Assembly: GCA_002698785.1 (NCBI GenBank)
Contig: PAAG01000053.1
Coordinates: forward strand, 248,001 to 312,000
Direction: 5' to 3'
Length of the DNA: 64,000 nt
Source: Verrucomicrobiales bacterium
GTDB taxonomy: Bacteria; Verrucomicrobiota; Verrucomicrobiia; Verrucomicrobiales; DEV007
Part shown: positions 1 to 9,096 of the stretch, piece after piece
Layout of the letters: each line of letters opens with the position of its first letter
How positions within the stretch are numbered: the stretch's first letter is position 1
Made by a program: the position numbers and the translations under genes
Notes under the pieces: model-generated
What the model saw: the letters and a program-made list of their open reading frames with translations, nothing else
The model's database searches: none
What the model was told of the DNA's origin: nothing

Positions 1-960
1 GGCGTCGAATTTTGCCTTTGCATCGGCGGCGGACATGACTCCGCCCGATCCGATAACAGGGATGGCGGGGTCCATTTCCTTTCGCAGCAAGGCCAGTATC
101 TCGGTCGATTTTTCCGTCAGGGGGGCTCCACTCAGTCCGCCGGCTTCTTTCGAGAGAGGGTTTTCTTTTACGGCCTCACGATCAATCGTTGTGTTGGTAG
201 TGATGACCCCGTCGATTTTGGTTTCGCTGAAAACTGAGGCGAGGGCTTTTACGGCATCATCAGCCAGATCCGGTGCGATCTTGATCACAATAGGCACATT
301 CTTTCCGCCATGAGATTCGCACAGTTCTTTGCGTTTTTCTTGAAGCTGGCTGATGAGGTTGCGAGTTGTCGCATCGTTCTGGAGATCGCGAAGGCCCTTG
401 GTGTTCGGAGAGGAGAGGTTGGCCGTTACGTAGTCCGCTTCACCGTAGACTCCTTCAAAGCACTTCAGATAGTCGTCGATGGCGTTTTCATTCGGGGTAT
501 CGAAGTTCTTTCCGATATTGATTCCCAGAACCCCGGAAAAGCGATTTCTTGAAACACGAACGTTTGCGAGAAGTCCATCGACACCGGGGTTGTTGAATCC
601 CATCCGGTTGATGACGGCGTGGTTTTCCTTCAGGCGAAAGAGGCGCGGCTTTTCATTCCCGGGTTGGGGGCGGGGGGTGACTGTGCCTACTTCCACGTGT
701 CCAAAGCCAATGCGACCAAAAGCACTGATGGCCGCACCCGTTTTATCGAGACCAGCAGCAAGTCCTACTTTGTTGGGAAATTTGAGCCCCATCAATTCGA
801 CTGAATTCGGACCGTCTGCGTCGGGGGCACGAGTCCCGGATAACAGCCCCAGAAGACCGAGTGACTCGGCGATATTCATCATCGAGAGCGTTACATGGTG
901 AGCCTTTTCTGCGTCGAGTGAGAAAAGGATCTGGCGTGCAAGCGGATAGAGGTCGGCCAT
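1..960 (-). CDS. pyrD: Dihydroorotate dehydrogenase (quinone), class 2, 3' end outside window
   Basis: Class 2 dihydroorotate dehydrogenase oxidises dihydroorotate to orotate in pyrimidine synthesis and passes electrons to membrane quinone. Translating the minus strand from the ATG at 960-958 gives MADLYPLARQILFSLDAEKAHH, the usual N-terminal membrane-associated helix. It continues with the FMN-barrel segments GLAAGLDKTGAAI, GTVTPRPQPGNEKPRLFRL, NRMGFNN, the catalytic-loop NLSSPNTKGLR and IKIAPDL, TTNTT and GSGGV. About 320 residues are in the window and no stop is reached, so the C-terminus is cut by the window edge. It is divergent from nadE, about 110 bases away. Identification is very secure. 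Confidence 0.95.
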   Translation of the reverse strand, partial: MADLYPLARQILFSLDAEKAHHVTLSMMNIAESLGLLGLLSGTRAPDADGPNSVELMGLKFPNKVGLAAGLDKTGAAISAFGRIGFGHVEVGTVTPRPQPGNEKPRLFRLKENHAVINRMGFNNPGVDGLLANVRVSRNRFSGVLGINIGKNFDTPNENAIDDYLKCFEGVYGEADYVTANLSSPNTKGLRDLQNDATTRNLISQLQEKRKELCESHGGKNVPIVIKIAPDLADDAVKALASVFSETKIDGVITTNTTIDREAVKENPLSKEAGGLSGAPLTEKSTEILALLRKEMDPAIPVIGSGGVMSAADAKAKFDA

Positions 961-1071
961 GGTCTATCGGTAGACCGGGTCGTGCGGTCGGGCAAGTGCG
1001 ACGGTAAAGGGAAAAACTGGCCGTTGCCGCAATCGGCTTTGTGAGGGAAATTACCATTTCAGGAACCCTCT

Positions 1072-3033
1072 ATGAACCGAATCGTAACCGGTGCAGCAGC
1101 TTTGAATCAGATCCCGCTCGATTGGGATGGAAACCGTCGTCGTGCCGTTGCGGCAGTCAAAGAAGCGAAAGAAAGCGGGGTGGGTTACCTTTGCCTGCCA
1201 GAACTCGCTTTGAGCGGATATGGCTGCGAAGATATGTTTCTCGCTCCGGAAGTTGGAGAGCGAGCGCTGGATTCCCTGGTGAAATTTGCCGCCGAATGTG
1301 AGGATATCGTTGTCGCCGTGGGTGTTCCCTTGTGGTTCGAGAGTTCTGTTTACAATGCGGTGGCCCTGATCGCCGACGGACAGATCGTCGGCGTAGTGGC
1401 CAAGCAGAATCTCGCGGGAGATGGGTTGCATTATGAACCGCGGTGGTTCAAACCTTGGACCGAAGGACAGGTCGAGTCGGTCAAGATAGCAGGGAAGAAA
1501 GTTCCCCTCGGCGATCTGGTTTTTGATATCGGTGGTGTCCGTCTCGGCTTCGAGATTTGTGAGGATGCATGGGTGGCAAATCGACCCGGAACTCGTCTCG
1601 CTCGGAGGGGAGTGGATTTGATCTTTAATCCCAGTGCCAGCCATTTTGCCTTTGGCAAACAGATAGTGAGGGAGCGATTTGTGCTTGAGGGTTCTCGTGC
1701 GTTTGCCTGCGGCTATGTGTATGCGAATTTGTTAGGGAACGAGGCGGGAAGAATCATCTACGACGGTGGAACGGTGATCGCCTGTGGCGGAGAGTATGTA
1801 GCGGAAGGGAGACGTTTTTCTTTTCACGACCATGTGCTCACTGCAGCGACGATTGACCTCAACCTCACGAGGCTTCATCAGGCGCGCCAGGTTAGCCATC
1901 GGCCGTTGCTTGGTGAGTCGGACGCCCTGACAGTGTCGTTGGATTTCGTGCCGGGATGGAAAGGGCCATTTACGACATCCGGGGCAGTGGCCGATCATGC
2001 AGAGGATTTGAAGGAAGAAGAGTTCACTCGAATCATGGCTCTGGGGCTCTTCGACTATCTGAGAAAGAGTTATTCGGGAGGTTTTGTTGTTTCGCTCAGT
2101 GGAGGAGCGGACTCTGCGGCGACTGCAGTGCTAGTAAAATTGATGATCGACCTGGCCTTGGATGACCTCGGGGAAGAACGCTTCCGAGAGAAGCTCGGGC
2201 ATATCCGATTCGACGAGCGTGCGTATCCGGAGCAACTGCTTTCCTGCGTGTATCAGGCAACACGCAACAGTTCGGAGACAACTCGCAGTGCTGCCGAAAC
2301 CGTCGCGAAAGCAATTGGTGCGGACTATCAGGAGTGGGATGTAGACTCACTGGTAGAAGGGTATCGAAAGATCGTAGAAGAAGGAATTGGTCGAGACCTT
2401 ACCTGGGAAGATGACGACATTGCTTTGCAGAATATTCAGGCACGTGTCAGGGCGCCCGGAGTATGGATGCTGACGAATATTCGAAATGCCCTGTTACTTT
2501 CGACCAGCAATCGTTCTGAAGCGGCAGTGGGCTATGCGACGATGGATGGAGATACCAGTGGCGGTTTGAGTCCAATTTCAGGAATCGACAAGGCCTTTTT
2601 GCGGCAATGGCTAACATGGATCGAGACCGAAGGGCGCAAGCCGGATATTGATCCGATTCCAGAACTCACTGTTATCAACGTCCAAGCACCGACGGCTGAG
2701 CTTCGTCCGACCGAAGAGAAACAGACGGATGAAACCGATCTCATGCCGTACCCCATTCTTGATGCGATCGAGCGACTGGCAATTCGAGACAAGAAATTGC
2801 CGGTCGAGGTCTGGGAGCGTATGTGTGAGAGTCTTCCGGATCACGATCCGCAGGTGATAAAGGGCTGGGTCACGAAATTCTTCCGTCTCTGGAGCCGTAA
2901 TCAGTGGAAGCGTGAGCGTTATGCACCTGGCTTTCACGTAGACGACAAGAATCTCGATCCAAAGACCTGGTGCCGATTCCCAATTCTGAGCAGCGGCTTC
3001 CGCGATGAACTTCGAGAACTGGATAGCTTATAG
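1072..3033 (+). CDS. nadE: Glutamine-dependent NAD+ synthetase
   Basis: Converts deamido-NAD to NAD with ATP, taking ammonia from glutamine; cytoplasmic last step of NAD synthesis. The 653 residues are a fusion of an N-terminal nitrilase-like glutaminase (about 1-290) and a C-terminal synthetase (about 320-653), the normal length for the two-domain form. The nitrilase triad is visible as Glu in CLPELALSGY, Lys in KQNLAGDG and Cys in GFEICEDAW. The synthetase ATP loop is SLSGGADSAAT, followed by STSNRSEAAVGY. The start at 1072 gives MNRIVTGAAALNQIPLDW, a normal start of the glutaminase domain. The 3' end overlaps the convergent tag gene by 6 bases. Confidence 0.96.
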   Translation: MNRIVTGAAALNQIPLDWDGNRRRAVAAVKEAKESGVGYLCLPELALSGYGCEDMFLAPEVGERALDSLVKFAAECEDIVVAVGVPLWFESSVYNAVALIADGQIVGVVAKQNLAGDGLHYEPRWFKPWTEGQVESVKIAGKKVPLGDLVFDIGGVRLGFEICEDAWVANRPGTRLARRGVDLIFNPSASHFAFGKQIVRERFVLEGSRAFACGYVYANLLGNEAGRIIYDGGTVIACGGEYVAEGRRFSFHDHVLTAATIDLNLTRLHQARQVSHRPLLGESDALTVSLDFVPGWKGPFTTSGAVADHAEDLKEEEFTRIMALGLFDYLRKSYSGGFVVSLSGGADSAATAVLVKLMIDLALDDLGEERFREKLGHIRFDERAYPEQLLSCVYQATRNSSETTRSAAETVAKAIGADYQEWDVDSLVEGYRKIVEEGIGRDLTWEDDDIALQNIQARVRAPGVWMLTNIRNALLLSTSNRSEAAVGYATMDGDTSGGLSPISGIDKAFLRQWLTWIETEGRKPDIDPIPELTVINVQAPTAELRPTEEKQTDETDLMPYPILDAIERLAIRDKKLPVEVWERMCESLPDHDPQVIKGWVTKFFRLWSRNQWKRERYAPGFHVDDKNLDPKTWCRFPILSSGFRDELRELDSL

Positions 3034-3642
3034 GGGAATTTCTTCCCTAACGGCACATCCTTCGATGTGATCGTTCACGAGTCCCATCGCCTGCATGAAG
3101 GCATAAGCTGTGGTCGGCCCCACAAAGCGCCAGCCACGTTTTTTCAGGTCTTTGCTCATCGCTTTTGACTCTGGCGACTGATTCATTTCTCGAAGCGCCT
3201 TCCAAGTCATGCGTTTGGGGCGCGTGGCGGGATCGGGTTTCCATTGCCAGAAGTATTCGGACAGTGACCCGAATTCGTCTTTCATCTCACAGGCTTGCTG
3301 AGCATTGTTCATCGTCGCTTCAATCTTGCCTCGGTGGCGAACGATTCCTGCATCGTCGAGAAGGCGCGCGAGATCTTTTTCGGTGAACTTGGCTACCTTA
3401 TGAAAATCGAAGTCTCGGAATGCCTTCCGAAAATTCTCCCTTTTTCGAAGAATTGTGAGCCAGCTTAATCCGGACTGAAATCCTTCGAGGCAGATCTTTT
3501 CGAAAAGGCGAAAGTCATCCGTTACCGGGCGTCCCCATTCGGTATCGTGATACGCCACATAATCGTCCGGTGCGGCTCCCCAGAAGCAGCGGGATTTCCC
3601 GTCGGGACCAAGGATGAGACCGTTTTCAGGAATATCTGACAT
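3028..3642 (-). CDS. tag: DNA-3-methyladenine glycosylase I
   Basis: Removes 3-methyladenine from alkylated DNA as the first step of base-excision repair. The 204-residue protein begins with SRCFWGAAPDDYVAYHDTEWGRP, which holds the conserved Cys and the HDTEWG signature of Tag, followed by LFEKICLEGFQSGLSWLTIL with the substrate-pocket aromatic residues. The conserved zinc-ligand region near the C-terminus is less complete than in E. coli: GCAVREEIPL ends the protein. It converges on nadE with a 6-base overlap and is divergent from the phosphoesterase gene. No regulatory site was recognised. Confidence 0.93.
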   Translation of the reverse strand: MSDIPENGLILGPDGKSRCFWGAAPDDYVAYHDTEWGRPVTDDFRLFEKICLEGFQSGLSWLTILRKRENFRKAFRDFDFHKVAKFTEKDLARLLDDAGIVRHRGKIEATMNNAQQACEMKDEFGSLSEYFWQWKPDPATRPKRMTWKALREMNQSPESKAMSKDLKKRGWRFVGPTTAYAFMQAMGLVNDHIEGCAVREEIPL

Positions 3643-3716
3643 AATTGCAGCATGGTAGGCGCTGTTTTACAGAATCAAAGCTTGTTTCCCATTGCTACTT
3701 CAGCACACTGACGGGA

Positions 3717-4460
3717 ATGAGGTTTCTCTCGGTGGCAGATTTTCACTACACTCTGAAGCAATGGGACTGGGTTGCTTCGGTAGCGAAGAATTATGATCTG
3801 CTCGTCATTCCGGGTGACCTTCTTGATATTGTCACTCCAGTCGACCTCGATGTTCAGATCCTGGTCGTAAAAAAATATCTTCGACGCATCGCGCAAGATA
3901 CACCGATCCTGGTGAGTTCCGGGAACCACGATGGAAACCAGCGCTCGGAATACGGTGAAAGCGTGGCTGAGTGGCTACAGGAGATCACGGATGACAACAT
4001 CTTTGTCGACGGGAAGAGCTACGAACAGAATGGAGTTCTTTTCACGATCTGCCCTTGGTGGGATGGAGACCACACGATGGCAAAAGTAGAAGAAATGCTG
4101 GTTCGCGATTCTTCGAGGGAGAAGGATCGTTGGGTCTGGCTTTACCATGCTCCCCCCACAGGATCGCCATTGGCCTGGGACGGTCGGCGCGAGTTCGGAG
4201 ACGACGAACTGCCCAGATGGATTGAGCGATTTCAGCCGAATCTCGTTCTCGCCGGGCATATTCACCAGGCACCATTTGTCCGAGACGGGCAATGGTATGA
4301 TCGGATAGGGGATGCGCTCGTTTTTAATGCTGGAAAGCAGATTGGAGAAATCCCGGCTCTCATCGAGTTTGATTTATCAGAGAACATTGCTACTTGGCGG
4401 TCTCTGGCTGGAGTTGAGACCCTTTCCCTCCAGACAGGAGAGATTCTCAGCGCCTGCTAG
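3717..4460 (+). CDS. Calcineurin-like metallophosphoesterase
   Basis: A cytoplasmic binuclear-metal phosphoesterase of unknown substrate. I start it at 3717 (MRFLSVADFHYTL), giving 247 residues, because the 24 codons before it lack family sequence and run into the tag promoter region. The metal motifs are clear: DFHY (atypical for D-x-H), GDLLD, GNHDG and GHIHQAPF near residue 185. The family includes YfcE-, SbcD- and nuclease-like members and nothing in the sequence picks one. No partner gene is fused or overlapping; the next gene is convergent with a 4-base overlap. Confidence 0.85.
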   Translation: MRFLSVADFHYTLKQWDWVASVAKNYDLLVIPGDLLDIVTPVDLDVQILVVKKYLRRIAQDTPILVSSGNHDGNQRSEYGESVAEWLQEITDDNIFVDGKSYEQNGVLFTICPWWDGDHTMAKVEEMLVRDSSREKDRWVWLYHAPPTGSPLAWDGRREFGDDELPRWIERFQPNLVLAGHIHQAPFVRDGQWYDRIGDALVFNAGKQIGEIPALIEFDLSENIATWRSLAGVETLSLQTGEILSAC

Positions 4461-4921
4461 CTGGATTTCTTTTTCGCCTGGTGGTTGAGCAGGCACTCTA
4501 AGACTTCGTCGACGATTCCCAGGTGGTCGTCATTGGCGGCATACTGCTTCCGAATGTCGACAAGGTAAGAGCTAACGAACGAGAGGCGGGTCGCAAGAAG
4601 GTGAGAGATGTAGTAGGTCAGCTCGGGATGCTTCTCCAGGATGTGGTTGCCATCCTCGGCAAAGTAAAACGTCGACTCACCAATCGAGCGGACCGTGGCT
4701 GAGTGTGGTTGATCCAAGATCACTGAAACCTCTCCAAAAATCGATCCGGGGGAGGAAATTCGGTTCAGCTCGACTCTTTCCTTACTGATCTCGGTGCTGC
4801 CTTCCTTGAGTATGAAAAGCGATCCGCTGGCGGGACTTCCCTCTTCGATGAGTGCTTCACCATCAGAGAACGTACGGATTGGTAGGTTGCATTTCTCGCA
4901 GATTTCCAGAATCGACTTCAT
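4457..4921 (-). CDS. Cyclic nucleotide-binding domain protein without DNA-binding domain
   Basis: The 154 residues form a single cNMP-binding beta-roll: LPIRTFSDGEALIEEGSPAS, then SLFILKEGSTEIS, then SSPGSIFGEVSVILDQPHSATVRS. The last stretch holds the phosphate-binding cassette with GE in place and HSATVRS where CRP has RSATV. A helical tail follows, without the helix-turn-helix of CRP/FNR regulators. It is therefore a sensor or adaptor rather than a transcription factor. Its 3' end overlaps the convergent phosphoesterase gene by 4 bases. Ligand and partner are unknown. Confidence 0.8.
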   Translation of the reverse strand: MKSILEICEKCNLPIRTFSDGEALIEEGSPASGSLFILKEGSTEISKERVELNRISSPGSIFGEVSVILDQPHSATVRSIGESTFYFAEDGNHILEKHPELTYYISHLLATRLSFVSSYLVDIRKQYAANDDHLGIVDEVLECLLNHQAKKKSS

Positions 4922-5057
4922 TCAAACACCAGCAAATACCCAAATCGCCGATCAGGAAAGGAAAACGACGTGTTTAGAGCGAATTCTTGGTTCTCGGGAT
5001 CCATACGGGAATGAGAGTTTTATGCGAAATGATTGTAATATTTATTTGTAAACATTA

Positions 5058-5079
5058 ATTATCACCATATTCTGATAAT
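5058..5079. promoter_or_regulatory. Inverted repeat ATTATCA-N8-TGATAAT directly before a start codon
   Basis: A perfect 7-base inverted repeat with an 8-base spacer ends one base before the ATG of the Wzz/BY-kinase-like gene. The same half-sites recur at 10788-10817 with a longer spacer. The position fits an operator or a start-proximal hairpin, but no regulator is identified. Confidence 0.3.
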
Positions 5080-5080
5080 T

Positions 5081-6766
5081 ATGAGTCCCGATCATAATAC
5101 GGTTCGCTATGGTTGGATTGACTGTCTCCATCTTCTAAAGTCGAGATGGCCTATTCTCTTCCTCGTATGCTCTCTAGTCCTCCTTCTGGGCGCTGCCATG
5201 CGTTCGCGTATTCCGCAATTATTTGAATCCACTACCGTCGTGGAACTTGCTCCCGGATGGAACGGTTTGGATCAGAAAATTCCTCAGCATTCTTCTACCG
5301 TCAGGTCTGTTCAGTCAGGAGGGGCTGAGGGGATTCGAGCGGAGATTGAGGCATACGTTTTTTTGAACTCAACCTTGGAGGACACTGAGCTTCAGAACCG
5401 ATTGAAAACTGAAGACGAGGCGGACGCCATATCTCTGCTTCGTTCAAGAATAGACGTCAAAGTGGGGCAGGGGAAAAAGCGGATTCAAATTCTGGCGAGA
5501 GACCGAAGTCCGGAGGCGGCTACCGAGTTGGCGAACTTGATTGCGAGCCGGTATGTCGATTGGAAGAATGCTCAAGAGAAAGCCCGGCTCGCAATGCGTG
5601 CTGAGAAATTTTCGGATGAAGTAGATCTACAGAACAAACGGATTTCTGATCTGGAGGATTCCCTTTTGGCTCTGAAAAAAGAGAGCACTGCAAGCGAGGA
5701 AGAATTGAAGACCATGCGGCGAGAGTTGATCATGGAAAGTCATCTTCTCCGATCACTTGAGGCCAAGAGTCAACTGGCAATGGTGGAGGTCAGGCAGGCC
5801 ATCCCGGTAGCCAATGTGGTAGAAGCAGCGGTAGAGGAGGATGCCGTTCGTGAAGGAAATCCAGCAGCATTTTTCTCCGGACTTTTCCTGTTGGGGATTT
5901 CTCTGGGAAGTATTGTGGTAGTTTTGACAGGGATTCGCAGGGCATCTGAGAAGGTTTCACGAAATCTCTCGCGTCAATTGGACATCCCCATTGTCGAAGT
6001 AGCCCCGGTCAACGGACTTTCCCTGATTGGTCAGGTCGATCCCGAGGCGAGATCGATTGAGCCATATCGCCTGATGAGGACTCGCATCCATCGATTGCAG
6101 GCACCCGATTGCATGATCGTGACCTGCCTGGCTGATGGCAAAACGCCAGACAGTGCGGAAGTAGTGACGAATCTCGCAGCCGTGTTTGCAGATGGTGGGC
6201 ATACCGTTTTAATCATCGACTCAGACTTCCGGTCTCCAAGAGTGCACTGCTTTTTTGAAGCAGCCAGTCAGCCCGGGCTTTCTGACTATCTGATGGGCGA
6301 AATGCGGATGGAGGAGACCGTCGTCAGGACCAAAAGGCCAAACCTGTGGTGCATGCCTTCTGGGCCGGTACCGCGTGACCCCTGCGGTCTTTTGACAGGG
6401 CGAAGAATGGACGACCTGCTCTGGAACATGAAGCAGCGCTTCGACTACATTTTCATGACGGCTCCACCGATACGAAAATTCTCGGATGGAAGCGCATTGG
6501 CATCGGTGTCTGATCACGTATTCCTGATCTGTGACTACCGGGACCTTTCCTCTTCTCGAATTCGCAGAGATCGTATTGCCGTTGAAGCTTCAGGCGGAAT
6601 TCTATCGACAGTCCTCCTTAGTCGCAGCGAAGGGCGTGTAAGGCAATCGAAGGGGAAGAAGGCTACGGCAGAGCAATCGGTGAAAGTTGACGTTCGTCCG
6701 GCCACGATCAAACCCGAAGATGACGATGCCGCGCCGCGTCGGATATCTTCGGCCAAGCAAGATTGA
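5081..6766 (+). CDS. Wzz-type chain-length regulator fused to a degenerate BY-kinase
   Basis: Resembles polysaccharide co-polymerase / tyrosine autokinase proteins of capsule and exopolysaccharide export. The first membrane segment (PILFLVCSLVLLLGAAM, about residues 24-40) is followed by a periplasmic part with coiled coil (about 165-230), a second membrane segment (FFSGLFLLGISLGSIVVVL, near 265-285) and a ParA-like cytoplasmic domain. That domain looks inactive. The Walker A region reads CLADGKTPDSAEVVTNLA instead of a GEGKS/T loop, and Walker B reads FMTAPP without Asp, although Walker A' (VLIIDSDFRSPR) is kept. No C-terminal Tyr cluster is seen. No wza, wzy or glycosyltransferase gene is nearby, so this is an orphan, probably structural pseudokinase. 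Confidence 0.75.
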   Translation: MSPDHNTVRYGWIDCLHLLKSRWPILFLVCSLVLLLGAAMRSRIPQLFESTTVVELAPGWNGLDQKIPQHSSTVRSVQSGGAEGIRAEIEAYVFLNSTLEDTELQNRLKTEDEADAISLLRSRIDVKVGQGKKRIQILARDRSPEAATELANLIASRYVDWKNAQEKARLAMRAEKFSDEVDLQNKRISDLEDSLLALKKESTASEEELKTMRRELIMESHLLRSLEAKSQLAMVEVRQAIPVANVVEAAVEEDAVREGNPAAFFSGLFLLGISLGSIVVVLTGIRRASEKVSRNLSRQLDIPIVEVAPVNGLSLIGQVDPEARSIEPYRLMRTRIHRLQAPDCMIVTCLADGKTPDSAEVVTNLAAVFADGGHTVLIIDSDFRSPRVHCFFEAASQPGLSDYLMGEMRMEETVVRTKRPNLWCMPSGPVPRDPCGLLTGRRMDDLLWNMKQRFDYIFMTAPPIRKFSDGSALASVSDHVFLICDYRDLSSSRIRRDRIAVEASGGILSTVLLSRSEGRVRQSKGKKATAEQSVKVDVRPATIKPEDDDAAPRRISSAKQD

Positions 6767-6776
6767 GCCTACTGCT

Positions 6777-8111
6777 TCAAGCAAGTGTATTACTTTCTGT
6801 CCCGGAAACGGATAGCAGGTATGGCTCGAATTTATGGCGGATGGGGTGCGGCACGATTGCACTCAGGATGATGTCATTGCCGTCGTAATCTTCTTTCAGG
6901 ATTTTTCCCTCCCGGTGCAGTAGTGCTACGAGGTCCTGACGTGCTTGCGGTATTCGCAACTGCAGTCTTGATACACGATCCACCATCATATCCGTGAGGC
7001 GGTCGGTAAGTCGATCCAGGCCTTCTCCGGTAGCGACGGAAATGAAAACAGAATTGTCGTCGAAGTGATTCTTCAGCTCGTGAATTCGATCTGGATCATC
7101 TGCGATCAGGTCCATTTTATTCAGCACGACGACGGTAGGTTTGTCGTCCGCATCAAGTTCTTTCAGGACCGCGCGAGTTGTTTCGTAGAAGGCAAAAATC
7201 TCAGGGGAACTCGCGTCGAGCACGTGGATCAGGAAGTCTGCGATAATCGCTTCTTCGAGAGTGGCTTTGAAAGCTTCGACCAGTCTATGCGGAAGATTTC
7301 TTACGAATCCAACAGTATCCGTGAGAAGAAGAGGTTGTCCGTCGGGAAGCTCAATCCTGCGAGTGGTCGGGTCGAGTGTGGCGAAAAGTTTGTCCTCAGC
7401 CAACACCTCAGCTCCAGCAAGAGAATTCAGCAGTGAACTCTTTCCGGCATTTGTGTAGCCGACGATGGATGCCTGACAGATCCCCTCATCGGAGCGCTGT
7501 TTACGTTGTGTCTGGCGAATCTGGCGGACGCTCTCAAGTTCAGTTTTGATGCGATCGATGCGCTGGCGGGCGAGTCGACGGTCCACCTCGATCTGCTGTT
7601 CACCCTCACCTCGAGCAGCGCCGCCTCCGCCTTTTCCTCCTCCGGAGGCTCCTCTTTGCCTGTCCAGGTGGGACCACATTCGAGCGAGCCGTGGCAAGGA
7701 ATACTGCATGCGCGCCAGTTCGACCTGCAGGCGTGCCTCTTTGGTCTGCGCGCGCATTTTGAAAATGTCGAGAATGACTTCTTCCCGATCTATCACCGTG
7801 ATATCGCCCTCGGTTTCCCACGTCCGCTGTTGGGACGGAGAAAGCTCATTGTCGAAGATGATGCAGTCTGCCTCGAGCGACTCGGCCTCGTCGATCAATT
7901 CTTCTGCCTTACCAGTCCCGGTTAGATAGCGTTTGCTTCTCGACCTTACAAACACACTGCGCTTGCCTACAATGCCGATTCCAAGGGTCGAGACGAGCTC
8001 CGCAAGTTCTTCAAGAAGGCTGTTTGCCACCTCTTCGTCTGCTCGATCAAAATAGGCACCTATCAAAAAGGCGCGCTCGACCATCTGTGGTTTGTCCCGG
8101 GTATCAAACAT
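6777..8111 (-). CDS. hflX: Ribosome-associated GTPase HflX
   Basis: HflX binds the large ribosomal subunit and splits stalled or idle ribosomes under stress. The 444 residues contain the N-terminal HflX domain (AYFDRADEEVANSLLEEL; YLTGTGKAEELIDEAES; DNELSPSQQRTWE), a glycine-rich coiled linker (GASGGGKGGGGAARGEGEQQ) and the GTPase domain. The GTPase motifs are G1 GYTNAGKSS, G2 with TLDPTTR, G3 DTVGF and G4 NKMD. The start ATG overlaps the stop of the upstream isomerase gene by one base, so the two are co-transcribed. The reading direction converges with the BY-kinase-like gene. Confidence 0.96.
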   Translation of the reverse strand: MFDTRDKPQMVERAFLIGAYFDRADEEVANSLLEELAELVSTLGIGIVGKRSVFVRSRSKRYLTGTGKAEELIDEAESLEADCIIFDNELSPSQQRTWETEGDITVIDREEVILDIFKMRAQTKEARLQVELARMQYSLPRLARMWSHLDRQRGASGGGKGGGGAARGEGEQQIEVDRRLARQRIDRIKTELESVRQIRQTQRKQRSDEGICQASIVGYTNAGKSSLLNSLAGAEVLAEDKLFATLDPTTRRIELPDGQPLLLTDTVGFVRNLPHRLVEAFKATLEEAIIADFLIHVLDASSPEIFAFYETTRAVLKELDADDKPTVVVLNKMDLIADDPDRIHELKNHFDDNSVFISVATGEGLDRLTDRLTDMMVDRVSRLQLRIPQARQDLVALLHREGKILKEDYDGNDIILSAIVPHPIRHKFEPYLLSVSGTESNTLA

Positions 8112-9022
8112 CAGGCAAGAAGTGATTTCAGCGTCGCAAAATCTTTGCCGATTGCTTCGAGAACTGTCGGCACCATAGCGGGATCTTTGTGGCCCAGGTA
8201 TTCGACGTGGAGGCTGATCGGCCCAGTGAAGTCACTGCTCTTCAGCGTTTTGTAGAATCCCTTGTCTACTGCTCCTTCTCCCAGAGGTCCCCAGGAAAGT
8301 TCGTTGTCATCCCACGCTGGCTCTTTCACGTACACGGTATCGATGTAAGGGCGAATCATGGCGAAATTCAGCGGCCATGCCTTTGCTCCTTCAACGGTGG
8401 CGTGTCCGATGTCGAAGGCGACACCGATTTCCTCAGGTTTGTAATTTTCGAATGCCTCACCCAGATCCCAGAGGGGCGCCCCAAAGTAATTTTTTCCAGA
8501 GTGGTTCTGATAGATCGGCTTGATACCAATTTCGTTTGTCAGGGCAACCAGATCCTTGAGCTTGGCTTTGAATTCCGGGATCTGCTCACGGATAGGCTTG
8601 TTCAGATCGTATCTGAAATAGGACATTCGAAATCGCTTGATGCCCAGGCCCGCCGCCGTGCGCAGCACTTTCTCTGTAAATTGCTCATCGCTGACTTCGT
8701 TAATTCCAGAGGTCAGTACTGTGCACTTCAGATCTTTTGCCTTCAAAGCATCCATCATGGCTGGCAGGTCGTCTTCGACTTTCTCTGGTAAGACGTGGCC
8801 TCCTGGGCGAACGGGTGCTTCAACACCGTCGAAACCGAGCTTCGCCATCTCCTCTGCCATTTCGGGATATGAGAGATGCTGGAGTGGTTTCGTGAAAGTG
8901 CAGAATTCGAAGCGGCTCTTGTCGGCTGCGCAAATTGGTAGCTGGTTCAGAGAGCCTATTCCCAGTCCCATCGCGGAAAGCTTGAGAAAGTTGCGTCTCG
9001 AAGAAAAATCGGATTGCCTCAT
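8111..9022 (-). CDS. Secreted sugar phosphate isomerase/epimerase-like TIM-barrel protein
   Basis: Belongs to the xylose isomerase-like TIM-barrel family (AP endonuclease 2 superfamily), members of which act on sugars or inositols. I start it at 9022 (MRQSDFSSRRNFLKLSAMGLG) because this yields a Tat-like signal with SRRNFLK; the longer upstream frame adds 28 unrelated residues. Barrel residues visible include GFDGVEAPVRPGGHVLPE, QNHSG, DIGHATVEG and HVEYLGH, compatible with metal-binding Glu/Asp/His. It lies upstream of hflX with a 1-base overlap and is divergent from the DUF6807 gene. A paralogue sits at 46135-47061. The substrate is unknown. Confidence 0.8.
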   Translation of the reverse strand: MRQSDFSSRRNFLKLSAMGLGIGSLNQLPICAADKSRFEFCTFTKPLQHLSYPEMAEEMAKLGFDGVEAPVRPGGHVLPEKVEDDLPAMMDALKAKDLKCTVLTSGINEVSDEQFTEKVLRTAAGLGIKRFRMSYFRYDLNKPIREQIPEFKAKLKDLVALTNEIGIKPIYQNHSGKNYFGAPLWDLGEAFENYKPEEIGVAFDIGHATVEGAKAWPLNFAMIRPYIDTVYVKEPAWDDNELSWGPLGEGAVDKGFYKTLKSSDFTGPISLHVEYLGHKDPAMVPTVLEAIGKDFATLKSLLA

Positions 9023-9096
9023 AAACGTATCGTATCGGCGCTTGCCGCTGGGAGCAAGAGTTGAGATACTCGCGCAAATCCTCTGACAAACCTGAA

